This document shows, piece by piece, positions 9,415 to 17,018 of a stretch of DNA of 64,000 bases. Each line of letters opens with the position of its first letter. The stretch's first letter is position 1. The translations under genes were made by a program, and so were the position numbers. The DNA comes from Leptospiraceae bacterium (GTDB lineage: Bacteria; Spirochaetota; Leptospiria; Leptospirales; Leptonemataceae), in assembly GCA_026418015.1 (NCBI GenBank), contig JAOACE010000008.1:62001-126000 (forward strand), in the 5' to 3' direction. A model generated the notes under the pieces. The model was not told where the DNA came from and made no database searches. It was given only the letters and a program-made list of their open reading frames with translations.

Positions 9415-10716
9415 ATGAAACCCAAAATAGCTATAATTGGTAGTGGAATATCAGGTATTGCATGTGCTTATTATTTAAGTAAAGACTTTGATATTACCCT
9501 ATTCGAAAAAGAAAATTATTTAGGTGGTCATACAAATACTATAGAAATTTTACGAGATAATAAAATTATACCAGTAGATACAGGATTTATTGTATTTAAT
9601 TTACATACGTATCCTAATCTATTAAATTTTTTTAATGAATTAGAAGTAGAATTTATAGAATCAAATATGAGTTTTTCTGTCTGGAACCAAAATAAAAGTT
9701 TATATTATGCAGGAACTAATATCAATACCATTTTTGCACAGAGAAAAAATTTTTTCAATATTCGATTTTATAAATTATTAAAAGAAATTTTACGATTTAA
9801 TAAATTCATTCATATATACTATAACAAAGAAATTTCTTATTCAATATCTATAAATGACTTCTTAAAAGAATATAAATTTGACAATTTTTTTAGTGAAAAC
9901 TATTTAATCCCTATGTGTTCTGCTATATGGTCAACAGATCCACAAAAAATATTAGATTTTCCCTTAAAAACCTTAGTGCATTTTTTTAAAAATCATGGAC
10001 TTGCCAGTGTGAATGGACATTATCAGTGGTATACTGTAAAAAATGGCTCTTATAATTATATTAAAAAAGTATTAAAAAAATCATCATTTAAATACTATTT
10101 AAATGAACCTGTATTAGAAGTAATACGAAATAAAGAGAAAAATAACATTACAATTTTAACAAAAAATAGAAAACAAGAATTTGATTTTGCAATTATAGCA
10201 ACACATTCACCAACAGCATTAAAAATTTTAAAAGATGCGACTAAAAAAGAAAAAGAAATTTTAAGTAAATTTCATTATCAAAAAAACATTGCTATTTTAC
10301 ATGAAGATAATAATATCATGTGTTATGATAAAAAAATCTGGTCATCCTGGAACTATAAAATAGGAAAGGATTTTAAAACTTCTACTACCTATTATATGAA
10401 AAAACTACAACCATGGATAGATTTTGATTTATTTGTTTCCATAAATGAATATGAAAATATCAATAATAAAAAAATTTATAAAATCATTGAATATGAACAT
10501 CCTGTATTCGATACAGAAGCTATTAAATATCAGGATAGGTTATATGAATTAAATAATAATGGTTTAGTTTATTTCTGTGGTGCATACTTTCGTTATGGTT
10601 TCCATGAAGATGGTATTTTATCTTCTTTAGAAGTTGTAAATAAAATTAAAAATAATGTTTTCATAGAAAAAAGTAGATATGAATTCCCAAATATACGAAA
10701 TAACCATTATACATAA
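9415..10716 (+). CDS. FAD-dependent amine oxidase-family protein (COG2907 type)
   Basis: A 433-residue flavoprotein. The N-terminus holds the dinucleotide fold IAIIGSGISGIACAYYL and then FEKENYLGGHTNT, with the amine-oxidase-family GG motif. Near the end, FCGAYFRYGFHEDG closes the FAD site. COG2907 proteins sit beside DUF1365 and cyclopropane-synthase-like genes in light or singlet-oxygen regulons of proteobacteria. There, members are implicated in modifying methylated acyl chains, for example toward furan fatty acids. AAGGAAA precedes the ATG. The 3' end overlaps the next gene by 38 bases, which suggests coupled translation. The exact reaction is not known. Confidence 0.87.
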   Translation: MKPKIAIIGSGISGIACAYYLSKDFDITLFEKENYLGGHTNTIEILRDNKIIPVDTGFIVFNLHTYPNLLNFFNELEVEFIESNMSFSVWNQNKSLYYAGTNINTIFAQRKNFFNIRFYKLLKEILRFNKFIHIYYNKEISYSISINDFLKEYKFDNFFSENYLIPMCSAIWSTDPQKILDFPLKTLVHFFKNHGLASVNGHYQWYTVKNGSYNYIKKVLKKSSFKYYLNEPVLEVIRNKEKNNITILTKNRKQEFDFAIIATHSPTALKILKDATKKEKEILSKFHYQKNIAILHEDNNIMCYDKKIWSSWNYKIGKDFKTSTTYYMKKLQPWIDFDLFVSINEYENINNKKIYKIIEYEHPVFDTEAIKYQDRLYELNNNGLVYFCGAYFRYGFHEDGILSSLEVVNKIKNNVFIEKSRYEFPNIRNNHYT

Positions 10717-11458
10717 AAGAGAGTATATAAAGCAGCATTTATTAAAATATAAAATTTTTATGTTTTATATTGATTTAGATGAAATTGATTTTTTAAATAA
10801 TATTCCCCTTTTGTCTTATAATAAATTTAATCTTTATTCTCTTTATGATAAAGATCATTTTTATTTTTATGATAATTATTCTTCCATCAAAGAAAATCTA
10901 TTGCTCTATATTAAAGAAAATCAATTAGAAATTCCTGATAAAGTATTTTTATTAACCAATTTAAGATTTCTTGGGTATGTTTTTAATCCAGTAAGTTTTT
11001 ATTATTGTTTTAAAAATAATCAATTAATTTATATTATCTCTGAAGTAAATAATACATTCCATGAACAAAAACCCATTCTTGTTCCAATAAAAGAAACACA
11101 AAAAAGAAATAATCTTTATTACTATAAAACTAAAAAAGATTTTTATGTTTCTCCTTTTGTAAAATATGATACAGAACTTCTATTTCGATTTAATATACCT
11201 GAGGATAAATTATTAATGCAGGTGGACTCTGGATATTTTAGTGAAAAAAAAGAATATCATGTAAAAGCATCTATGTCTGGAATAAAAAAACCATTAAATA
11301 CAAAAACCATCTTAATTGAAACATTAAAATTTCCTTTCGTAACTTTTAAAATTATAATTGGTATACATTGGCATGCACTATTATTATGGATGAAAAAAAT
11401 TCCCTATTTTAAAAAAAATGAAGTTGATAACCTATTAAAAAATCAGAAGCAAAAATAA
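10679..11458 (+). CDS. DUF1365 family protein
   Basis: A 259-residue protein with the DUF1365 hallmarks: a basic start (IIHKREYIKQHLLKYKIFMFYIDLDEI), LRFLGYVFNPVSFYYCF around residues 97-113, VNNTFHEQ, and VSPFVKYD. The function of the family is unknown. It almost always lies between an FAD amine oxidase and a cyclopropane-synthase-like gene, as here, and is assumed to act in the same lipid pathway. The ATG lies inside the preceding gene. The Cfa-like gene follows after 17 bases. Confidence 0.88.
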   Translation: MNSQIYEITIIHKREYIKQHLLKYKIFMFYIDLDEIDFLNNIPLLSYNKFNLYSLYDKDHFYFYDNYSSIKENLLLYIKENQLEIPDKVFLLTNLRFLGYVFNPVSFYYCFKNNQLIYIISEVNNTFHEQKPILVPIKETQKRNNLYYYKTKKDFYVSPFVKYDTELLFRFNIPEDKLLMQVDSGYFSEKKEYHVKASMSGIKKPLNTKTILIETLKFPFVTFKIIIGIHWHALLLWMKKIPYFKKNEVDNLLKNQKQK

Positions 11459-11475
11459 TCAGTAAGGAGGAATAG

Positions 11476-12780
11476 ATGGAACTACAATTACAAAAGAAAA
11501 AAGAAATTCAAAATATAAGACCTAAGAATTTATATCAATATTTATTCATTAAAGCATTAAAAAATATAACTAATGGAATTCTATATATTTTCTTAAATGA
11601 GCAAGAATATATTAAAATTGGAAAGGAAAATTATAAAATACCCGCTTATATTTATGTAAAAGATGAAAATTTCTTTAAATATTGTATATTATTTGGTGAA
11701 ATTGGTTTTGCAGAAGCTTTTATTCTTGGATATTTCGAAACACCAGATTTATACAGATTATTAGAATGGTTTGTAGATAATTCAGAAAATAATCCAGGTT
11801 CCAGCTATTCCAAAACAAAACAATTTTTTATTAATATTTTAGGATTTTATAATAAAATCATACATTTATTTAGACCTAATACTATAAAAATTGCTAAGGA
11901 AAATATTTCCAAACATTACGATTTATCCAATGAATTATATAAACTAATGTTAGATTCTACTATGACCTATTCCTCTGGTATTTTTTCTCCTAATTTAAAT
12001 AATTTAACAGATGCCCAAATAGAAAAATACGAAAGAATTTGTATAAAATTAAATTTAAAACCCGGATTAAGAGTTCTGGAAATTGGTTCTGGATGGGGCG
12101 GATTTGCTAAATATATTGCAGAAAATTATGACTGTAAAGTTGATACTATTACTATATCAAAAGAACAATATGAATATACAAAAAATCTTATCAACCAATA
12201 TCAGTTAAATGATAAAATTAATGTACATTTCTTAGATTACCGACAACTCAGCACAAGTGTTTTTGGTAAATATGATAGAATTGTATCCATAGAAATGGCA
12301 GAAGCATTAGGACACAAATATTTAGATATTTATTTTAAAAAAATTGCAGAAATGCTAAAAGATGATGGGATTGTCGTTTTACAATACATTAATTTTCCAG
12401 AATCTCATTACAAAAATTATCTAAAATCTGTTGATTTTATAAAAAAACATATCTTCCCTGGTGGAGAACTTTTATCTCATTTAGAAGTATTAAAATCACT
12501 ACATAGAGTTTCTGAGTTATGTATATATGATTTAGAAAGTTTTGGTATTAGTTATGCAAAAACTTTAAAACTATGGAAGTATAATTTTATAAATAATATA
12601 GATAAAATAAAACAACTCAATTTTGATGATTATTTTATAAGAAAATGGATTTACTACCTGACCTATTGTGAAGTAGGATTCCGTTCCCGTTATATAAATG
12701 TATCACAGGTTGTATTATCTAAAGCAAGAAATATTAATATTATTGATTCTACAGAATTTAAATTAAGGAAAAAAACATGA
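11476..12780 (+). CDS. Cfa-type fatty-acid SAM methyltransferase, His-to-Gln variant
   Basis: A 434-residue protein of the cyclopropane-fatty-acyl-phospholipid synthase family, with full N-terminal lipid domain and motif I VLEIGSGWGGF (200-210). The conserved Glu is at 276 (MAEALG). The residue matching E. coli Cfa His266 is Gln303 (VVLQYIN), and the one matching Cys139 is Ser167. IFPGGELLS follows. Gln at this place is, from memory, usual in the branch that methylates unsaturated acyl chains without closing a cyclopropane ring. A 10-methyl(ene) product is therefore a reasonable guess. AAGGAGG lies just before the ATG, and the stop overlaps the next start (ATGA). Confidence 0.88.
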   Translation: MELQLQKKKEIQNIRPKNLYQYLFIKALKNITNGILYIFLNEQEYIKIGKENYKIPAYIYVKDENFFKYCILFGEIGFAEAFILGYFETPDLYRLLEWFVDNSENNPGSSYSKTKQFFINILGFYNKIIHLFRPNTIKIAKENISKHYDLSNELYKLMLDSTMTYSSGIFSPNLNNLTDAQIEKYERICIKLNLKPGLRVLEIGSGWGGFAKYIAENYDCKVDTITISKEQYEYTKNLINQYQLNDKINVHFLDYRQLSTSVFGKYDRIVSIEMAEALGHKYLDIYFKKIAEMLKDDGIVVLQYINFPESHYKNYLKSVDFIKKHIFPGGELLSHLEVLKSLHRVSELCIYDLESFGISYAKTLKLWKYNFINNIDKIKQLNFDDYFIRKWIYYLTYCEVGFRSRYINVSQVVLSKARNINIIDSTEFKLRKKT

Positions 12781-13487
12781 AAACAAAATTTAAAATTATT
12801 TTATTATTGATGATTTTAATTATGGGAAATCAAATTTTTTCTCAGCAGAGAACATTTATTGGTTATGCTTACGACATAAATACAAATAAACTACTTTATA
12901 CAGAAAATCATACAGAATTTTATTACAATAATAAACATATTAAAACTATTCTCATATATAGAGATAAAGAAAATAAAAAAATTGCAGAAAAGATTTCGGA
13001 TTATACAAAAAATAGCCAGATACCATTATTTCATTTTAAAGATTTCCGAAATGGATATGAAGAAGGAAGTGTGTATGAGAATAATCAATTTAAAATTTAT
13101 TTTATAGAAAATAATAAAAAAAATATTTCTAAATCATTTCCTTTTAAGGAAAATATTGTATTGGATTCTGGATTCCATAAATTTATACAAAATCATTTTG
13201 ATGAATTGCTTAATAACAAAACATTAACAATAGAATTTGCTGTACCAAGTCGTTTAACTCTGATTTCTTTTAAAGTTTATAAAGTAAAAGAATATCAGAA
13301 AGATAATAAAAAAATTATACGATTTATATTCGAAGTTGATAATTTTGTATTTCGCTTACTCGTAAAACCAATTTATATAGATTATGATAAAGAATCAAAG
13401 GAACTATTACAATATACAGGAATTTCCAATCTCTATGATGAAAATAATAAAGCCTATAATGTTAAAATTATATTTAAATACAATTAA
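12777..13487 (+). CDS. Exported protein of unknown function in the lipid operon
   Basis: A 236-residue protein that I do not recognise. The first 22 residues are a signal peptide (MKTKFKIILLLMILIMGNQIFSQ). The rest is rich in Lys, Asn and Tyr with repeated short beta-strand-like stretches (for example TLTIEFAVPSRLTLISFKVYKV), ending NVKIIFKYN, so it may be a periplasmic beta-fold protein. Its start overlaps the stop of the methyltransferase gene by four bases, so translation is coupled. The position in the operon suggests a role in handling or placing the modified lipid, but that is inference. Confidence 0.75.
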   Translation: MKTKFKIILLLMILIMGNQIFSQQRTFIGYAYDINTNKLLYTENHTEFYYNNKHIKTILIYRDKENKKIAEKISDYTKNSQIPLFHFKDFRNGYEEGSVYENNQFKIYFIENNKKNISKSFPFKENIVLDSGFHKFIQNHFDELLNNKTLTIEFAVPSRLTLISFKVYKVKEYQKDNKKIIRFIFEVDNFVFRLLVKPIYIDYDKESKELLQYTGISNLYDENNKAYNVKIIFKYN

Positions 13488-13497
13488 GAATACATAT

Positions 13498-13944
13498 ATG
13501 ATATTAGCAAAAGAACAATTTATAAAAGCTTCAATAGAAGAAGTATGGGATTTTTTTAGTAACCCTAAGAATTTAAAAATTATTACACCTCCTTATTTAG
13601 GATTTGATATTATAAGCAATTTACCAGAAAAAATGTACGAAGGACTTATAATTGAATATCGTGTTAAACCATTTTTGGGAATACCTTTAAAATGGATTTC
13701 AGAAATTACACATATTAAAGAAAAAGAATATTTTATAGATGAACAAAAAATTGGTCCTTATAAATTATGGCACCATACTCATTGTTTTTTTCCTCAAAAA
13801 AATGGAGTTTTAATGAAAGATATTGTATATTATGAACTTCCTTTTTCTCCTTTTTCGAATTTCTTTTTATTTATAGTAAAAGAAAAATTAAAAGATATTT
13901 TTGATTATCGTTTTAACAGAATTGAAGAAATTTTTAATCAATAG
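13498..13944 (+). CDS. SRPBCC (START-like) ligand-binding protein
   Basis: A 148-residue protein with the SRPBCC pattern: an opening strand AKEQFIKASIEEVWDFFSNPKNL, then ITPPYLGFDI, LKWISEITHIKEKEYFIDEQKIGPYKLWHHTHCF, and a long C-terminal helix (FLFIVKEKLKDIFDYRFNRIEEIF). Such folds enclose a hydrophobic ligand; in light-regulon operons they are common beside DUF1365 and Cfa-like genes. The start is set at ATG 13498, eleven bases after the previous stop, because this removes a long non-conserved overlap and begins right at the first strand. It is the last gene before operator 3. Confidence 0.8.
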   Translation: MILAKEQFIKASIEEVWDFFSNPKNLKIITPPYLGFDIISNLPEKMYEGLIIEYRVKPFLGIPLKWISEITHIKEKEYFIDEQKIGPYKLWHHTHCFFPQKNGVLMKDIVYYELPFSPFSNFFLFIVKEKLKDIFDYRFNRIEEIFNQ

Positions 13945-13973
13945 TGTCAAAACTATACAAAAAAGTATAGACA
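13945..13973 (+). promoter_or_regulatory. Light-island operator 3, upstream of the BLUF cyclase
   Basis: TGTC at 13945-13948 and GACA at 13970-13973 are 21 bases apart. The first base follows the stop codon of the SRPBCC gene directly. Inside lies a second dyad, CTATAC-AAAAAA-GTATAG (13953-13970). GACA ends 30 bases before the ATG of the photoactivated cyclase, the same distance as in operators 1 and 4. The -35 would be TAGACA; no good -10 box is visible, so this promoter may need an activator or be weak. Confidence 0.6.
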
Positions 13974-14002
13974 TAAAATGTTATATATATTTCATTTATT
14001 TT

Positions 14003-15049
14003 ATGGATAAATTAAAACGTGTAAGCTATATTAGTAAATTTGCTAAACCACTTTCCAAAGAAGATATAGAAAAAATTGCAGAAATTTCGCAGAAAAATAA
14101 TTCCAGAGAGAAATTAACAGGTGTATTATTTACTTATAAAAATATATTTTATCAAATTATAGAAGGTCCAGAGAGAAATTTAGATAAACGATTAAATATT
14201 ATTTTTAATGATAATAGACACAAAGATATTTTTGTTTTAAAAGTAGAAAAAAATGTAGAAAAAAGAAAATTTTCGGAATGGTTTATGAAAACAGTCATAT
14301 TAGATGAATCACAAGATTATCTGATCCAGCCTTTAACTGATATGTTAAATACTATTACAGATAGCTGGATTTTACTGGAAAAATATGTTTCAGATGTTAT
14401 ATTAAAAACGATTCAAAAAGGAGAAAATCCCTTAGATTACAAACCACAATTTAAAGATAAAATAATAATATTTGGTGATATATTTGCTTCGACAACGTTT
14501 ACAGAAATTCTCAATACTAATCAAGTTTATGATCTATTTGAAATATTTTTTGAAATTACTATTGATACTATTAATAAATATGGTGGAAATGTTTCAAAAC
14601 TGTTAGGTGATGGTTTCTTAGGAAGTTTCTCTCAAGACTATTTAAATAATGCACTAAATGCAGTCATAGAAATATCGAAACAATTAAAAACATTGAGAAA
14701 TAGTTATCCAGAAAATCATCCATACCATTATTTATATGCTGGTTTCGGTATGAGTAAAGGAAAAATATTAGAAGGAAATATTGGTTCTAAAAATAAAAAA
14801 GATTATACCTATATTGGTTATCCAGTAAATCTTGCTGCAAAAATTCAAGCAATTACGAGAAAAACAAATTATTTCTTAATTTTTGACGAATCCTTATTAG
14901 ATCAAAAAATATTTTATGAATTTAAAAAAATTGGAAAGTACGTAACAAAAAATCAAGTAGAAATTCAATTATTTACTTTAAATCATAATGAATTAAAATC
15001 AAATTTAAACTATAATAATTTAATACAAAAAATTAAACAATTAAAATAA
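14003..15049 (+). CDS. BLUF-domain photoactivated adenylyl cyclase
   Basis: A 348-residue protein colinear with Beggiatoa bPAC. Residues 5-95 are a BLUF flavin domain: Y9, N32 and Q51 match bPAC Y7, N30 and Q49, and W93 also aligns. Residues 105-145 are the coupling helices. Residues 150-345 are a class III cyclase with metal aspartates D159 and D203, and adenine-selecting K199 and T269. The transition-state Asn is present (N276), but the partner Arg (bPAC R278) is Lys280. Blue light should raise cAMP. The start is set at ATG 14003 because it matches bPAC's length and has the same distance from its operator as the other island genes. TpPAC and LiPAC of Leptospirales are known relatives. Confidence 0.92.
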   Translation: MDKLKRVSYISKFAKPLSKEDIEKIAEISQKNNSREKLTGVLFTYKNIFYQIIEGPERNLDKRLNIIFNDNRHKDIFVLKVEKNVEKRKFSEWFMKTVILDESQDYLIQPLTDMLNTITDSWILLEKYVSDVILKTIQKGENPLDYKPQFKDKIIIFGDIFASTTFTEILNTNQVYDLFEIFFEITIDTINKYGGNVSKLLGDGFLGSFSQDYLNNALNAVIEISKQLKTLRNSYPENHPYHYLYAGFGMSKGKILEGNIGSKNKKDYTYIGYPVNLAAKIQAITRKTNYFLIFDESLLDQKIFYEFKKIGKYVTKNQVEIQLFTLNHNELKSNLNYNNLIQKIKQLK

Positions 15050-16894
15050 CTAATAAATTTTAAAATTTCCAAATATATAAAACATAAAGTTCTCATCATT
15101 TTTTAAAGATAAATTTTCCATACCAAGATATTCTAAATCATTTATATATTTTTTTATATTTTCTTTCTTATAAAGATGTTCTGGTATAGCTATTTCTTGT
15201 TCTTTCAAATATTTTTCCATTTTTGCTAATAAATTAACAGGTGTTCCAAAATAATCAATCCCAGTATTTAAATTCACAGCAAAAACTTTACCACTATTTA
15301 AAATTATACGAATTTTGATTTCTTTATTATTAAAATTATTCCATATTTCTTTTGCACACTGTATTAAAGATTCTTCATCTGGTAAGGAAGCAAAAATAGC
15401 ATCTCCCATTGTTTTTATCACAGCTCCATAATATTTTTTTATTTTTTCATAACAAACTTCAAAAAATTTTTTTACCATATAAAAAGCAAAATCATCTCCT
15501 TTTTCTATATATAATTTTGTACTACCTACAATATCGATAAACATTAAATATTGTATTCCTATGTCCAATTTTATATTTGTATTTAAAACCTCTTCAGAAA
15601 AAAGATCTCGAAATTCCTGAAAATTAAATAATTCATAAGGTCTTAAAAAGAATTCATCTTCTGATATATATTCTAAAATAATTTCTTTTATACTATCTGA
15701 AGTATTTTCTATAATAATCTGTGCATTATCTTCTAATTCAATATATTGATCTGTTGTAATATAATCGTTAATAATTAATTCTTTTTTTGCATTTTGACAT
15801 TTTTTTAATATAATATATTGTTTCTGACCTTTCCAACGCAACCTATAAATATCATTAGTAAAATGAAGAAAAAATTTATAAGTAGTTTTAGGTTCTATTT
15901 TCTTTTGCAAAATAATATGTGGTTTTTTAGCTGGTTCTGCTGCACAATAAAATTCCTGTTTTACTTTGAAAATTGATGGATGTACTTTAAATGTAATTTC
16001 GATATTATTAAAACCAGTAGATTCAAAATCAATTTCGCATACTTCGCAACTTTCTTTTTCGGGAATTTCGCCTAAATGATTAAGTTCTTTTCTTACACCT
16101 TTACAATGAGGACAAATAATATCATAACTCAATAAAAATAAACCCTGTTTTGTGGATTTTAAAAAAAACGATAATACTTCATAAAAATTTAGATTTAGAT
16201 CTTTTATAATCTTTTTTATTTTAATTCGATATAAAAAATTATTATCCTGATTTAATAAATAATTCCATATTGCTTTATAATATAAATTTAATCCTTTATC
16301 ATTAATTCTTTTATAAATATTTTCTATTTTATTGAAAATTTCTTCTTTTTGTTTTTTATGTATTAAACTTTTCCTTAAAATAAACTTATTATATTTAATT
16401 TGTTCAACCAAGTATTGTAAATAATTTTGATATTTTTTTTGTATTTTTGGCATACCGATTTTTAATATCATTTTACCAAAGATATTTCGAGGAATCCATC
16501 CAAAATAAATAGAAAGATTTGTATGATTATTTTCACTCTCTAAAAGAAACATAGCACGAACATATCTGGCAAATCCTTTCGTATAAACCCTTTCATTTTT
16601 AATAAATCTGGGATATTCCCATTGCCATGGGACTTCCCTCCATTCTAATAGAATTCCAGCATTTTTAGATTTACCAATTAAAATTCCATTTTCTTCTTTA
16701 AATTCCATTGGTGGCAAACCTAATTCCTTATTAGTAGTAGATGTATCAGCTAAATAGTCCCAAATATCTTCTGGTTTAACTTCTAAATGAAAATTCCATA
16801 AAAAATCCAGTTTTTCATTATTCTGTAAATTAAGTTGATTTACATTATATTCTTTTTCCCATGGATATAAAGATAAAAACTCTTTTAAATTCAT
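15050..16894 (-). CDS. DUF5939-type class III adenylate/guanylate cyclase
   Basis: A 614-residue protein. Roughly residues 30-170 look like an SRPBCC lipid-binding fold (FHLEVKPEDIWDYLAD, then GFARYVRAMFLLE). The middle holds a zinc-ribbon pair (C261/C264, C283/C286) in a DUF5939-like region. The C-terminal cyclase has D454 (FIDIVGST), K494 and D498 (IKTMGDAIF), D547 and N554. The position expected to hold Arg is Lys558. Its stop abuts that of the BLUF cyclase, tail to tail. The start is uncertain: ATG 16894 lies 45 bases beyond a TTGACA-N16-TAATAT promoter, while in-frame starts farther up overlap that promoter. The signal sensed is unknown. Confidence 0.85.
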   Translation of the reverse strand: MNLKEFLSLYPWEKEYNVNQLNLQNNEKLDFLWNFHLEVKPEDIWDYLADTSTTNKELGLPPMEFKEENGILIGKSKNAGILLEWREVPWQWEYPRFIKNERVYTKGFARYVRAMFLLESENNHTNLSIYFGWIPRNIFGKMILKIGMPKIQKKYQNYLQYLVEQIKYNKFILRKSLIHKKQKEEIFNKIENIYKRINDKGLNLYYKAIWNYLLNQDNNFLYRIKIKKIIKDLNLNFYEVLSFFLKSTKQGLFLLSYDIICPHCKGVRKELNHLGEIPEKESCEVCEIDFESTGFNNIEITFKVHPSIFKVKQEFYCAAEPAKKPHIILQKKIEPKTTYKFFLHFTNDIYRLRWKGQKQYIILKKCQNAKKELIINDYITTDQYIELEDNAQIIIENTSDSIKEIILEYISEDEFFLRPYELFNFQEFRDLFSEEVLNTNIKLDIGIQYLMFIDIVGSTKLYIEKGDDFAFYMVKKFFEVCYEKIKKYYGAVIKTMGDAIFASLPDEESLIQCAKEIWNNFNNKEIKIRIILNSGKVFAVNLNTGIDYFGTPVNLLAKMEKYLKEQEIAIPEHLYKKENIKKYINDLEYLGMENLSLKNDENFMFYIFGNFKIY

Positions 16895-16938
16895 ATACAA
16901 AAAATTAAAATTTTTATATTTTTTTGGCAACTGAAAAA

Positions 16939-17011
16939 ATATTAATTTCATACCCATTTTTGTCAAATGTTTTTACAAATTATTTGACATATAAAGAAAA
17001 TTAAATATATT
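16939..17011. promoter_or_regulatory. Divergent cyclase / MFS promoters with light-island operator 4
   Basis: TGTC (16961-16964), 21 bases, GACA (16986-16989). On the plus strand TTGACA (16984-16989), 16 bases and TATATT (17006-17011) lead to the MFS ATG seven bases on. On the minus strand TTGACA (16961-16966), 16 bases and TAATAT (16939-16944) face the DUF5939 cyclase. Both -35 boxes are formed by the two half-sites, so one bound protein would block both genes. Confidence 0.7.
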
Positions 17012-17018
17012 TATCTTA

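Noticed and set aside
13953-13970. CTATAC-A6-GTATAG as an intrinsic terminator of the SRPBCC gene
   Set aside because: No T-run follows on the plus strand, the stem is weak, and the place fits the repeated TGTC-N21-GACA operator better.
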